From Bacteroidales bacterium (lineage in GTDB: Bacteria; Bacteroidota; Bacteroidia; Bacteroidales; P3): a stretch of DNA of 38,595 bases. The position numbers and the translations under genes are program-made. Positions 1-7,900 of the stretch are shown piece after piece; position 1 is the first letter of the stretch; every line of letters starts with the position of its first letter. The stretch covers positions 1 to 38,595 of the forward strand of contig JAEEMK010000060.1 of NCBI GenBank assembly GCA_016283175.1, in the 5' to 3' direction. Under the pieces are notes generated by a model that was not told the DNA's origin, did not search any database, and was given only the letters and a program-made list of their open reading frames with translations.

Positions 1-1816
1 AGTTCTCGAACCACATCTCCTCGGTCTCGAGGTACTGCTGCTCGAAGTTGAACATACCATTGTGGGCGAGGAAGACTTTGAAGCGGCGTCCTTCGTTGTA
101 TTCCTTGACGTCGTGGTTGTGGCCGGCAAGCCAGTATACGCTGTAGCCGCCGAAGCTTGCACCGCAGGCACCGATGCGTTCGCGGTCGATCTGCTTGATG
201 TTGTCGGCAGCCCAGTCGGTAGCTGCCATATAGTCCTGCATACAGAGTCCACCGTAGTCGCCACTGATTTCCTCAAGCCATTCCATACCAAAACCGGGAA
301 CACCGCGACGGTTGGGAGCTATGATGAAATAACCGGCACCGCTCATAACCTCGAAGTTCCAGCGAGTGCTCCAGAACTGGCTTACGATACTTTGGGGACC
401 GCCTTCGCAGAAGAGAAGTGCAGGGTAGGTCTTGGTGCTGTCATAGTCGTAGGGATAGATGAGCCAGGTGAGCATCTCTTTGCCGTCGACGGTCTTAATC
501 CAGTGAGGTTCGACCTTGCCCATACGCACTTGATTCAAAGTTTCATCGTTGAATGTTGATATCTTCTTGCCTTCAGCCTTGTCGTCGTTCAGGCTGTATG
601 TGTATAGAGTAGCGGGATACTGCATAGAGACCTGCGAGGCGACAATGGTGTTGCCGTTGAGCTGGAAGCTGTTTATGTCGTGCTGTCCGGCAGAAATTTG
701 GCGTATTGCTTTGGTTTCGCGGTTAAAGGCAAAGACCTCGAGGGTGCCTTGATACATAATGACGGCCAAAAGTTCCTTGTCGTCGTTGGTCCAAGATATG
801 CCGCTTACACCGTAGTCGAACTCGGCAGTAAGGTCGGTTTTCTCGCCGGTGGCGAGGTCCATAACCATCAGACGCTGCTTGTCGGCTTCATAGCCGTCGC
901 GCTCCATACTCTCCCAAGCGATGTATTTGCCGTCGTGAGAGAAGACGGGGTTTTGGTCGTAGCCCTTGATTTCCTCGCAGATGTTGCGGGTCTTGCCGCT
1001 AGCTATGTCATAGAGGTAGATGTCGCTGTTGGTCGAGACGGCATAGTCGTAGCCGGTTTTCTTGCGGCAGGTGTAGGCGATGGTTTTGCTGTCGGGGCTG
1101 TAGTTGTACTGCTCCGTGCCGCCCCAAGGACGCATCGGCGACTCGTAGGGTTCGCCGTTGAGGATGTCCTTGGCGTTGTCCATATCGGCCTTGCCGTTGT
1201 TGAGGGTGACATAGTAGATGTGGGGAATTTCGTCCACCCAGTTGTCCCAGTGGCGATACATAAGGTCCTCGTTGATGCGGCCGGTGGTCTTGTCGAGGCC
1301 TTCGTAGAGCTTGTTGATGTGGTCGGGACGCTCGACGGGGATGGTCGAGATGTAGACCATCGACTTGCCGTCGGGAGCCAGTTTGAAGCCTTCAAAGCCA
1401 CGCTCGCACTCGGCAACGACACTCTCCTTCTTGTTGTCAATGTTCATCGAGAGTATTTGGTTGCCGCGGCAATACATAACTGAGTTATCGTCAATCCATA
1501 CGGGGCAGAACTCGCTCTGTGCGGTGGTGGTCAGGCGCTGGGCGTCGCCGCCCTCAACGGGCATTACGTACAGCTCAGCGTTGTTCTTGTTGCGCTCCAT
1601 ATCGGTGTAGCGCACGGTGTAAAGCACCTGCTTGCCGTCGGGGCTGACGGCATACTCGCTCATCACGCCAAGACTCCACATTACATCGGGGGTGAAGCGA
1701 CCGTCCTCGACTTTTACCTGGGGTTTCTCAACGACAAACTCGTCATTGCTGTTGTTCTGCTTCGAGCAGGCACACAAGAGTGCCAACGAAGCGACGGTTA
1801 AAAGTAATTTTTTCAT
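1..1816 (-). CDS. S9 family peptidase, dipeptidyl-peptidase 5-like lipoprotein (C-terminus cut by window edge)
   Basis: Serine peptidase of the prolyl oligopeptidase clan, expected to remove dipeptides from peptides in the periplasm. Translated from the ATG at 1816, it opens with MKKLLLTVASLALLCAC, a lipoprotein signal with the lipid cysteine at about residue 17. Residues ~40-370 carry WD40/TolB-like beta-propeller repeats such as AVSPDGKQVLY, YSPDSKTIAY and FSHDGKYIAW. The alpha/beta hydrolase domain follows, with the EGGPQS motif typical of the S9C/DPP5 subgroup and the nucleophile elbow GASFGGYS (Ser554). At least 605 residues are present; the catalytic Asp and His lie beyond the window. 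It starts 19 bp after tgt and has no promoter of its own, so the two are probably co-transcribed. The family is secure; assignment to DPP5 rather than another S9 exopeptidase rests on the GGPQ region. Confidence 0.9.
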   Translation of the reverse strand, partial: MKKLLLTVASLALLCACSKQNNSNDEFVVEKPQVKVEDGRFTPDVMWSLGVMSEYAVSPDGKQVLYTVRYTDMERNKNNAELYVMPVEGGDAQRLTTTAQSEFCPVWIDDNSVMYCRGNQILSMNIDNKKESVVAECERGFEGFKLAPDGKSMVYISTIPVERPDHINKLYEGLDKTTGRINEDLMYRHWDNWVDEIPHIYYVTLNNGKADMDNAKDILNGEPYESPMRPWGGTEQYNYSPDSKTIAYTCRKKTGYDYAVSTNSDIYLYDIASGKTRNICEEIKGYDQNPVFSHDGKYIAWESMERDGYEADKQRLMVMDLATGEKTDLTAEFDYGVSGISWTNDDKELLAVIMYQGTLEVFAFNRETKAIRQISAGQHDINSFQLNGNTIVASQVSMQYPATLYTYSLNDDKAEGKKISTFNDETLNQVRMGKVEPHWIKTVDGKEMLTWLIYPYDYDSTKTYPALLFCEGGPQSIVSQFWSTRWNFEVMSGAGYFIIAPNRRGVPGFGMEWLEEISGDYGGLCMQDYMAATDWAADNIKQIDRERIGACGASFGGYSVYWLAGHNHDVKEYNEGRRFKVFLAHNGMFNFEQQYLETEEMWFEN

Positions 1817-1835
1817 TTTGATATTATTATTGGTT

Positions 1836-2993
1836 CTAAATTCTTCTCATCAGATTTGTCACTACCGAAGCCTTCCATTGGCTGAAGTCGCCGTCGACGA
1901 TGTGTTGTCGTGCGGCGCGCACCAGTGAGAGGTAGAACGTCAGGTTGTGTATTGATGCTATCTGTAGTCCGAGCAGTTCCTCAGCCTTGATGAGGTGATG
2001 CAGATATGCGAAGGTATAAACGCGGTCGGCCTCGGCCGGCGACTCGGGGTCGATGGGCTCAAAGCAGGTCTCCCATTTCTTGTTCTTTATGTTAACCGTG
2101 CCGTTCCAGGTGAAGAGCATCCCGTTGCGGCCGTTGCGGGTCGGCATAACACAGTCGAACATATCCACACCGCGTTCTATTGCTTCAAGCAGGTTGGCCG
2201 GAGTGCCGACCCCCATCAGGTACCGTGGTCGGTCGGTTGGCAGAATTGCGTTGACAATCTCAATCATCTGGTACATAACATCGGTTGGTTCGCCGACGGC
2301 CAGACCGCCTATTGCATAGCCTATGGCGTTGTGCGATGCGGCGTGTTCGGCACTTTGGCGTCGAAGGTCGGGGTATTTGCAGCCTTGCACGATGGGAAAC
2401 AGTGCCTGTTGATGACCGTAGAGAGGCGCAGTCTCGCGGTATCGTACAATGCAGCGGTCCATCCAGCGGTGTGTCAGTCCCATTGATTTTTTGGCGTAAG
2501 GGTAGGGCGATTCGCCTGGAGGGCATTCGTCGAAAGCCATCATTATGTCGCTACCTATGCGTCGCTGTATATCAATTACGTTTTCTGGAGTGAATGTGTG
2601 ACGCGAACCATCGATGTGCGATTTGAAAGTGCATCCTTCCTCTTTTATCTTTCGGTTGTCGGCAAGCGAAAAAACTTGGAATCCGCCGCTGTCGGTCAGA
2701 ATGGGACGTTCCCAGCCAATGAAGCGGTGAAGGCCACCGGCATTCTGCAGTATGTCCATTCCAGGACGCAAATATAGATGGTATGTGTTGCCAAGAATGA
2801 TTTTTGCGTCTATGTCGTTGCGCAACTCATACTGGTGCACGGCTTTGACGCTCCCCACAGTGCCCACAGGCATAAAGATTGGTGTAGGTATTTCTCCGTG
2901 GTCGGTGTGCAGTATTCCGGCACGGGCTTTTGACAAGCGGTCTGTAGCTTCAAGATTGAATTTGAAGTGGGAATATGGGAAATCGTTTGGCAC
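1836..2993 (-). CDS. tgt: tRNA-guanine transglycosylase (queuine tRNA-ribosyltransferase)
   Basis: Exchanges guanine-34 for preQ1 in the anticodon of the Asp, Asn, His and Tyr tRNAs, a step of queuosine synthesis in the cytoplasm. The 385-residue protein has the family landmarks in order: TPIFMPVGT near the N-terminus, ILGNTYHL, the LTDSGGFQVFSL active-site segment with the catalytic-type Asp, MMAFDECPPG, GGLAVGEP, RYLMGVGTP and DMFDCVMPTRNGRNG, which holds the nucleophile Asp (DCVMPTR) and the tRNA-contact loop. The C-terminal zinc site normally written C-x-C-x2-C is absent: after FEPIDPE the sequence reads SPAEADRVYT. I recall other Bacteroidota TGTs lacking it too. A match to the -7 consensus lies at 3080-3087, and the S9 peptidase gene follows 19 bp downstream. 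Confidence 0.96.
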   Translation of the reverse strand: MPNDFPYSHFKFNLEATDRLSKARAGILHTDHGEIPTPIFMPVGTVGSVKAVHQYELRNDIDAKIILGNTYHLYLRPGMDILQNAGGLHRFIGWERPILTDSGGFQVFSLADNRKIKEEGCTFKSHIDGSRHTFTPENVIDIQRRIGSDIMMAFDECPPGESPYPYAKKSMGLTHRWMDRCIVRYRETAPLYGHQQALFPIVQGCKYPDLRRQSAEHAASHNAIGYAIGGLAVGEPTDVMYQMIEIVNAILPTDRPRYLMGVGTPANLLEAIERGVDMFDCVMPTRNGRNGMLFTWNGTVNIKNKKWETCFEPIDPESPAEADRVYTFAYLHHLIKAEELLGLQIASIHNLTFYLSLVRAARQHIVDGDFSQWKASVVTNLMRRI

Positions 2994-3079
2994 GTTATTA
3001 ATATTATTTAGAATATAACTTATTTAATATCACCTGTTGATGGTGTCGGCTGTTGATAAAATGTTTCTAAAATCAGATG

Positions 3080-3087
3080 CAAAGGTA
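3080..3087 (-). promoter_or_regulatory. Bacteroidota -7 promoter element for tgt
   Basis: Read on the minus strand the bases are TACCTTTG, an exact TAnnTTTG match, followed by GCATCTG and an AT-rich leader of about 80 bases to the tgt ATG at 2993. No convincing TTTG at -33 was found. It lies back-to-back with the plus-strand element at 3110-3117. Confidence 0.7.
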
Positions 3088-3109
3088 CGAACATTTTCCA
3101 AATAATGAC

Positions 3110-3117
3110 TACTTTTG
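3110..3117 (+). promoter_or_regulatory. Bacteroidota -7 promoter element for the glycosyltransferase-sigma operon
   Basis: TACTTTTG matches TAnnTTTG and ends 21 bases before the ATG at 3139, so the leader would be very short (about 15 bases). It is divergent to the tgt element, so both polymerases would compete for roughly 40 bp. Confidence 0.65.
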
Positions 3118-3138
3118 TAAAATCAAAATGTCAAGGAA

Positions 3139-4296
3139 ATGAATTTCGAAGGACTCTTAAATAGCAGATACACACTTGTTTTGTGCATACTGCTGCTTGT
3201 GTCGTTTGTGGCGCTGTGCCTCTATTACGGACTTTTGTGGCTGCGCACGGCACGCTGCCGAAACGACAAACTACCCAAGCCCGACCAGTTGCCATCCACA
3301 GACAGGCTGTCGGTGTCGGTAGTCATCGTGACGCACAACGAGGCTGATGCACTCAAGAAAACGCTGCCTTATCTGTTGGAACAGGACTATCCCGACTATG
3401 AAGTTGTAGTGGTTGACTATATGTCCACCGACGACACGCCTTTTGTGTTGAGGGTATGCTCGGAGAACTATTCCAACCTGAAAGTGGTGAAGTTTAAGGA
3501 AGATGTCAATATGTTCCGTGGTAAAAAATACCCGCTGTCGATAGGAATTAAATCGGCTGACGGCGACATCATATTGCTTACCGAGCCTGACTGCCGTCCG
3601 AAAGGATTCGACTGGATATCGGAAATGGTGTGTGGCTATATGCACGGTGCCACTTTGGTGCTAGGCTACAATATACTCAGCAGCCGCAAGGGACTGCTCA
3701 ACGCCCTTGAACGTTACGATAACCTTACATATACGGCTTCCTATGCCGGCTCGGCATTGCTTGGCAACCCATACACAGCAACAGGTCGTAATCTTTCATA
3801 TAAAAGACAGTATTTCTTTGACCGAGGGGGATTTATCAGCCACTATAGTTTTCCTGATGGAGCAGACGACATTTTTGTCAACCAGAATGCCAACAGTTCC
3901 AACACTGTCGTTAACCTTCGCGACGGCGCAGGTGTGATTTGCGAAAGCAGCAATACGTTCGGCGAATGGCGGTTGCGAAGATTGCACAGACGAACGTCGA
4001 GGCGTTTCTATCCTGTCAAGGACAAGGTGCTCCTCGCCATCTATCCTTTATCGCAGGTGCTGTTTCTTGCCTGTCTTGTTTTGTTGTTTATCGATGCCTT
4101 TTGTCCTTGGCAGGTGCCTGCAATAGTTCTTGCTGTGAAAATAATTTGGCAAATAATATGTTCGTTTTTTCTTGCCAAAAAGTTTAAAATCAAATTATTG
4201 CATTTCTTTTCTCCATTTTTTGAATTTTATTTTCTTTTGGCAGATACTTTTTTGGCGTTATCTACGTTACGTAAGAAAAACACTCAATGGAGGTAA
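3139..4296 (+). CDS. membrane-anchored family 2 glycosyltransferase
   Basis: Predicted inverting GT-A glycosyltransferase at the inner membrane, transferring a sugar from a nucleotide donor to a surface glycan or lipid; the substrate cannot be read from sequence. The 385 residues start with a hydrophobic helix (about 10-34). The GT2 core follows with SVVIVTHNEADALKKTLPYL, the donor-binding VVVDYMSTDDT, and ILLTEPDCRP (Glu149, Asp151) in the place of the DxD metal motif. A hydrophobic C-terminus (about 295-380) gives two or three more membrane helices. The 3' end overlaps the ECF sigma factor start by 10 bp, so the two are translationally linked, which is unusual for a glycosyltransferase. An exopolysaccharide or lipid glycosylation role is inference. 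Confidence 0.88.
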   Translation: MNFEGLLNSRYTLVLCILLLVSFVALCLYYGLLWLRTARCRNDKLPKPDQLPSTDRLSVSVVIVTHNEADALKKTLPYLLEQDYPDYEVVVVDYMSTDDTPFVLRVCSENYSNLKVVKFKEDVNMFRGKKYPLSIGIKSADGDIILLTEPDCRPKGFDWISEMVCGYMHGATLVLGYNILSSRKGLLNALERYDNLTYTASYAGSALLGNPYTATGRNLSYKRQYFFDRGGFISHYSFPDGADDIFVNQNANSSNTVVNLRDGAGVICESSNTFGEWRLRRLHRRTSRRFYPVKDKVLLAIYPLSQVLFLACLVLLFIDAFCPWQVPAIVLAVKIIWQIICSFFLAKKFKIKLLHFFSPFFEFYFLLADTFLALSTLRKKNTQWR

Positions 4297-4898
4297 AGTC
4301 ACAATTGACAACAGAAAAAGCATTGCGCGACTACCAACTGGTGTGCCGTGCACGCGAAAATGGCGACCAACGTGCATACGCCGATCTTATGCGTATGTAC
4401 AAGGAGCCTATTTACCTTATGCTGTTGAAAATGACCAATAATCCCACCGAGGCTGACGACCTGACTATTGAGGCTTTTGGAAAAGCTTTTGCTTCTCTAC
4501 ACCTATACACACCTACCCACGCTTTCAGCACCTGGCTGTTCTCTATTGCCACCAACAACTGTGTTGATTTTATACGGAAAAAACGCATTCAGACTGTTTA
4601 CCTTGACGATATTCGCACCTCGTCGGGCGACGAAGTCTATGAGTATCCTATACCTTCAGAAGCCAACAACCCAGAGGAAGACATCATACACCAACAACGT
4701 ATTCAAATACTGCGCGAAGTGGTGCGCCAACTCAAACCACGATATCGCCAACTCGTTGAACTACGCTACTTTGAGGAACTCTCCTACGAAGAAATAGCTG
4801 AACAGATGAAACTTCCTCTCGGAACTGTAAAAGTGCAGCTTTTCCGCGCACGCGACCTGCTGCACAATATACTGTCATCAAAAAAAGAATTCTTCTAA
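4287..4898 (+). CDS. ECF-type RNA polymerase sigma factor
   Basis: Alternative sigma factor of the extracytoplasmic-function group; it would direct RNA polymerase to a stress or envelope regulon. The 203 residues contain region 2 (about 20-100, with YADLMRMY, EADDLTIEAFGKAF and the -10-binding segment FSTWLFSIATNNCVDFIRKK) and region 4 (about 145-195, with LRYFEELSYEEIAEQM followed by the recognition helix LPLGTVKVQLFRAR). The linker between them is longer than usual and acidic. It is joined by a 10-bp overlap to the glycosyltransferase upstream; the next gene encodes an outer-membrane-type protein and not an obvious anti-sigma factor. No second anti-sigma candidate lies within reach in the window. 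Confidence 0.94.
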   Translation: MEVKSQLTTEKALRDYQLVCRARENGDQRAYADLMRMYKEPIYLMLLKMTNNPTEADDLTIEAFGKAFASLHLYTPTHAFSTWLFSIATNNCVDFIRKKRIQTVYLDDIRTSSGDEVYEYPIPSEANNPEEDIIHQQRIQILREVVRQLKPRYRQLVELRYFEELSYEEIAEQMKLPLGTVKVQLFRARDLLHNILSSKKEFF

Positions 4899-5028
4899 TA
4901 GAAACATTTCATCCAAACAAAATACAACCGACATTGTGAACGACAAAGATCGAGACCGAAGTAGCGACGGAGCAGGACCCGTCGCACATCAAAATAACAA
5001 CAGACCATTTCCGGCCAGAGTTTCCATA

Positions 5029-5922
5029 ATGAGACTCTGCATTTTTGTTGTCCTTCTTTTTTTGTTTATTGCCAATCCTTTTGTAGCCCGTGGCGGTAAT
5101 AGAGGTTATGAAGGATTGCGTGGATTTTCGCTTAGCGTCGATTTCGGACTTCTTAAAGCCTCATCGGCAACATCCAACTTCTACAACGGCAGCCCAGGTA
5201 ATGTCAACACCCTTCATCGCATTCTTTACAGCGAAACCTACGGCAACAGTATCTGGAACAACCTTACTGAACAAAATCTCATTGGCAGCTCTGTCGCCAG
5301 CTACAACCAGATAACTGTGGCTGAATACGGCAATATGTATTACAGAGCCGCCATACAGCTTGGACTAGGATTCCGTTATGATTTCTATAACAGCAACTGG
5401 GGCTGGCTAGCCAAATTCGACTATTCCAAACTGCACGCCATCGGAGCAACGCTTCTCAACAGCGGCCACAACACTGCATATCTAACCAACCAAAATGCCT
5501 ATGTCAACTGCCCGACGTCGGGAACTGAAGAACGCATTTATGTCGACTTGGGCATTTTGCACAAGTTCAAACTTAAAAGCAGCACCGACATCGAACTAGC
5601 CGTCGGTGCCAATTTCAATAACACCAAAGTGCTGGCCAGTGACATAAAAATAGGCGGCATCAGCTACAGCATACTGGATGTATGGGGTGGGCAGTCGCCG
5701 TCATCCTATGTCGGAACATATCCATACGTCAATCAGGGCGGCATAGGCTACGGCGCTTTCACCTCGTTGGCTGTCAATTTCTCGCTTGCTGCCGGCACGG
5801 CGGTATCGGTTGGATACACACTCCATTACAACAAAGTCAACCTGACGGGTTATGAGATGTTCGCTTTCCATCACGCCGTCAACCTCAGTTTTGCACTCAA
5901 CGACTTCACTTTTTTTGACTAA
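5029..5922 (+). CDS. hypothetical secreted, probably outer-membrane beta-barrel protein
   Basis: Not recognised as a named family. From the ATG at 5029 the protein is 297 residues and opens with a clear Sec signal (MRLCIFVVLLFLFIANPFVARG). The rest alternates short polar and aromatic stretches typical of outer-membrane beta strands (for example YYRAAIQLGLGFRYDFY, GWLAKFDYSKL, IELAVGANFNNTK, GTAVSVGYTLHYNKV) and ends in alternating hydrophobics with aromatic residues (VNLSFALNDFTFFD), as barrel proteins do. An in-frame GTG at 4936 would add 31 polar residues ahead of the signal peptide; I reject it because the hydrophobic core would then sit too far from the N-terminus. It follows the sigma factor by 130 bp and may be its target or co-transcribed. 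Confidence 0.65.
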   Translation: MRLCIFVVLLFLFIANPFVARGGNRGYEGLRGFSLSVDFGLLKASSATSNFYNGSPGNVNTLHRILYSETYGNSIWNNLTEQNLIGSSVASYNQITVAEYGNMYYRAAIQLGLGFRYDFYNSNWGWLAKFDYSKLHAIGATLLNSGHNTAYLTNQNAYVNCPTSGTEERIYVDLGILHKFKLKSSTDIELAVGANFNNTKVLASDIKIGGISYSILDVWGGQSPSSYVGTYPYVNQGGIGYGAFTSLAVNFSLAAGTAVSVGYTLHYNKVNLTGYEMFAFHHAVNLSFALNDFTFFD

Positions 5923-5972
5923 GATATTTTTAAACAAGATTATTTAAAAGAAAAAACAATAAACAATATAAT

Positions 5973-6506
5973 ATGATAGAATTCGAACCATTGTCTGAAA
6001 GCAGACATCACCATTTCGCAAAAGAGCTCTTCGAATCGGCATTTCCCGACGAAGAGCGGCCTCCGTTTAGCAGCCTCGAAGACCGTGACAACCGTTTCCA
6101 TTTTCTCGTTGCCATTCTCGACGACGAACCTCTTGGAATCTTAACATATTGGGTCTTCGAGGAATTTGCTTATATTGAACATTTTGCCATTGACCCTGAT
6201 TTCCGCAATCGTGGACTTGGGAAGGCTACAATGCTGGCATTTCTGTCCCAGTATCCCGATCAAGTAGTGCTCGAAACCGAACTGCCCTCAACCGAACAGG
6301 CCGACCACCGGCTTGAGTTCTATACCGACCTCGGTTTTACCCGCAACCCTCAGGAGTATTGGCAGCCGTCATATCACGGTAAAAACAATCTGGCACTGCC
6401 TATGATTGTAATGTCGAAATATGAACTTGATGACGGTGAATTTGATGAGATGCGCGACATTCTATACCGCGAAGTTTACCATTACAGCGGTAAAAAAACA
6501 AAATAA
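5973..6506 (+). CDS. GNAT family N-acetyltransferase
   Basis: Predicted acetyl-CoA-dependent N-acetyltransferase of 177 residues; the acceptor is unknown. The central strand IEHFAIDPDFRNRGLGKATM contains the acetyl-CoA pyrophosphate-binding loop R-x-x-G-x-G (Arg78 to Gly83). It is followed by VVLETELPS and the typical FYTDLGFTRNPQEYWQP motif near residue 110-130, seen in GNATs where the aromatic segment lines the CoA thiol channel. The N-terminus (LSESRHHHFAKELFESAFPDEERPPF) resembles Bacteroidota proteins of this size. The leader is A/T-rich without a Shine-Dalgarno motif. It lies 50 bp after the outer-membrane protein and is the last gene of the unit. Confidence 0.88.
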   Translation: MIEFEPLSESRHHHFAKELFESAFPDEERPPFSSLEDRDNRFHFLVAILDDEPLGILTYWVFEEFAYIEHFAIDPDFRNRGLGKATMLAFLSQYPDQVVLETELPSTEQADHRLEFYTDLGFTRNPQEYWQPSYHGKNNLALPMIVMSKYELDDGEFDEMRDILYREVYHYSGKKTK

Positions 6507-6572
6507 TTTGATTTTTTTTCTGCTGATAAATCAAGTAGATAGAGTTGTTGACTGAAAAAAAACAAAAAAAAA

Positions 6573-6604
6573 TTTTGGCAGTATTAAAAAAGTGTGTACT
6601 TTTG
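6573..6604 (+). promoter_or_regulatory. full Bacteroidota promoter (-33 TTTG and -7 TACTTTTG) of the tRNA gene
   Basis: TTTTG at 6573-6577 and TACTTTTG at 6597-6604 are separated by 19 bases, the consensus spacing for the primary Bacteroidota sigma factor. Transcription would start around 6611, about ten bases before the mature tRNA 5' end at 6621. Confidence 0.8.
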
Positions 6605-6620
6605 CAACTCGAAAAACGAT

Positions 6621-6694
6621 GGCTCCTTAGCTCAACTGAATAGAGCATCTGACTACGGATCAGAAGGTTGCAGGTTTGAATCCTGCAGGAGTCA
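6621..6694 (+). tRNA. tRNA-Arg (anticodon ACG)
   Basis: 74-base cloverleaf. The acceptor stem GGCTCCT pairs with AGGAGTC (one G-U at 2:71), with discriminator A at 6694. The anticodon stem TCTGA/TCAGA encloses the 7-base loop CTACGGA, giving anticodon ACG, which reads CGN arginine codons after A34 is deaminated to inosine. The T stem GCAGG/CCTGC encloses TTTGAAT. No CCA is encoded. It has its own promoter upstream and a terminator seven bases downstream, so it is a single-gene transcript. Confidence 0.97.
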
Positions 6695-6700
6695 CTAAAC

Positions 6701-6731
6701 AAAAAAGGAAAAGCATTGCTTTTCCTTTTTT
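6701..6731 (+). terminator. rho-independent terminator of tRNA-Arg
   Basis: A perfect hairpin: AAAAAAGGAAAAGC, loop ATT, then GCTTTTCCTTTTTT, ending in a T run. The symmetric A and T tracts mean it could also stop transcripts arriving from the other strand. Confidence 0.9.
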
Positions 6732-6784
6732 GTTATTCCACTTCTTTTTTGTTTTAGTGACTGGAATGTGCAGGCATCCTGTCG

Positions 6785-7294
6785 TCAGTGTATGTTCATT
6801 TCGGAGCCATATTTGTCGAATTCGCAGATTTCTAGATCTTTGGGCACCCCGTCGAGCGTCAGTCGAACTAATGTTGCTACTTTGTGGAAACCTTGACGTC
6901 CGGCGGCACCTGGATTGATGTGCAACATATTGTAGGTCTTGTCGTACATAACACGCAGTATGTGCGAATGTCCGGTGACAAAAATATCAGGCTTTTCTGA
7001 TTTTATTAATGGCAGTATACGATTCTCATAGTGGCCTGGATATCCACCGATATGCGTCATTATTATCTTCAGATTTTCGCGTTTGAAAAGTTGTGTTTCG
7101 GGTACTTCACGACGTATGTCCCAATCGTCGGTATTGCCGTAGACGGCCACAACGGGTTTAAAATTCCTGAGTTCATCAAGGATGTCGATGCCTATGTCGC
7201 CAGCGTGCCACAATTCGTCGCAGTCGGCAAAAAAAGAGTAAAGCTGGTCGGGCAGTGTGCTGTGCGTGTCTGAAAGAATTCCTATTCGAAGCAT
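6785..7294 (-). CDS. YfcE/MJ0936-type metallophosphoesterase
   Basis: Small calcineurin-like phosphodiesterase (169 residues), cytoplasmic, probably hydrolysing phosphodiester bonds with two bound metals; the natural substrate of the family is poorly defined. All metal motifs are present in order: GILSDTH (Asp8, His10), HAGDIG, YGNTD, IMTHIGG and the final GHSH. The C-terminal strand LHINPGAAGRQ is typical of the YfcE group. It stands alone or with the small ORF upstream, and converges on the tRNA transcript; the hairpin at 6701-6731 lies between them and can serve both. Confidence 0.93.
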   Translation of the reverse strand: MLRIGILSDTHSTLPDQLYSFFADCDELWHAGDIGIDILDELRNFKPVVAVYGNTDDWDIRREVPETQLFKRENLKIIMTHIGGYPGHYENRILPLIKSEKPDIFVTGHSHILRVMYDKTYNMLHINPGAAGRQGFHKVATLVRLTLDGVPKDLEICEFDKYGSEMNIH

Positions 7295-7332
7295 TTTTCT
7301 TTTATTTGTGTAACGTTATATTTGGGGTTTTA

Positions 7333-7542
7333 TTATTCACGTTCAGGACAAAATCTGGTCTTAAGTGCAACATCAAGTAGAAAATAAGGGTACGCATCGC
7401 CCCAGGAGCCTTTGTCCATCATCACAATGCCGAAAAAACTTTTTATGGACATTTCTTCAGGAATTGAATATTTGTCGGGAAAAATTGATAACAAGACTGT
7501 TGTGCCGGTTTTTGTTTCACGATGATTCACAAGTTTCATCAA
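7333..7542 (-). CDS. small hypothetical ORF, doubtful
   Basis: A 69-codon frame starting MMKLVNHRETKTG and ending DVALKTRFCPERE, 38 bp upstream of the phosphodiesterase on the same strand. The composition is ordinary (mixed hydrophobic and charged, no signal peptide, no membrane helix) and I do not recognise it. No TAnnTTTG element was found upstream, and its start lies only 30-40 bp from the large palindrome at 7572. It could be a genuine small gene, a decayed fragment of a longer one, or chance. Confidence 0.25.
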   Translation of the reverse strand: MMKLVNHRETKTGTTVLLSIFPDKYSIPEEMSIKSFFGIVMMDKGSWGDAYPYFLLDVALKTRFCPERE

Positions 7543-7571
7543 GGTACAAAAACGTAGTTTCCGTTATACAT

Positions 7572-7669
7572 TCCCTGTCATATGTACAGTACTTGTACAG
7601 TATATGTACAGTATTTGTACGCTTCTAAAGCGTACATATACTGTACATATACTGTACAAGTACTGTACA
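7572..7669. repeat. palindromic 11-bp-unit element, copy A
   Basis: The core at 7583-7669 is an 87-base near-perfect palindrome: three units (TGTACAGTACT, TGTACAGTATA, TGTACAGTATT), then TGTACGCTT, a 3-base centre CTA, AAGCGTACA, and three mirrored units. 41 of 42 arm positions pair. The left flank TCCCTGTCATA (7572-7582) and TATAC before it match, in inverted orientation, the right flank of copies B and C. The expected right flank is replaced by unrelated sequence. It lies between two gene starts pointing away from each other if the small ORF at 7333-7542 is real. Confidence 0.9.
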
Positions 7670-7828
7670 AATGCCTTTGAAGGTATATGCTATGCACCTT
7701 TTTTGTACTTTGAATGACATCGTGAAACATCGACATTTGCAACGTGCTGGTTCACAGTTTTAAAACTTTTTTTTGAGGGAATTTGGTTGGCAATACCCTC
7801 TGGAGCAGCTTTGCCGGTGCTGCATTGC

Positions 7829-7900
7829 CAGTGCGACACACCCCGGCCTTCTTTTTTTTGTTCACCGCTTTGCGATCGGATCTTACGGTGTGTCGCACTG
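7829..7900. repeat. 14-bp inverted repeat with 44-base centre
   Basis: CAGTGCGACACACC at 7829-7842 is the exact reverse complement of GGTGTGTCGCACTG at 7887-7900. The centre includes a T8 run and GCGATCGG. A transcript from either strand could form a long hairpin; no T-rich tail follows immediately. Confidence 0.75.

Noticed and set aside
62-1610. Plus-strand frames of 81-267 codons in the first 1.6 kb
   Set aside because: They lie opposite the S9 peptidase, whose motifs (GGPQ, GASFGGYS) and lipoprotein signal are clear on the minus strand.
3128-3142. Four-codon upstream ORF overlapping the glycosyltransferase start (MSRK)
   Set aside because: Too short to distinguish from chance, no conservation can be tested here.
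4936-5028. GTG start for the outer-membrane protein
   Set aside because: It adds 31 polar residues before a well-formed signal peptide starting at the ATG at 5029.
6400-6702. Minus-strand frame across the tRNA
   Set aside because: It reads through the tRNA cloverleaf and its promoter; typical antisense-tRNA artefact.
7583-7669. CRISPR array
   Set aside because: The 11-bp units follow each other without spacers and are arranged as a palindrome; no cas gene is near. The same holds for 21033-21130 and 37089-37175.
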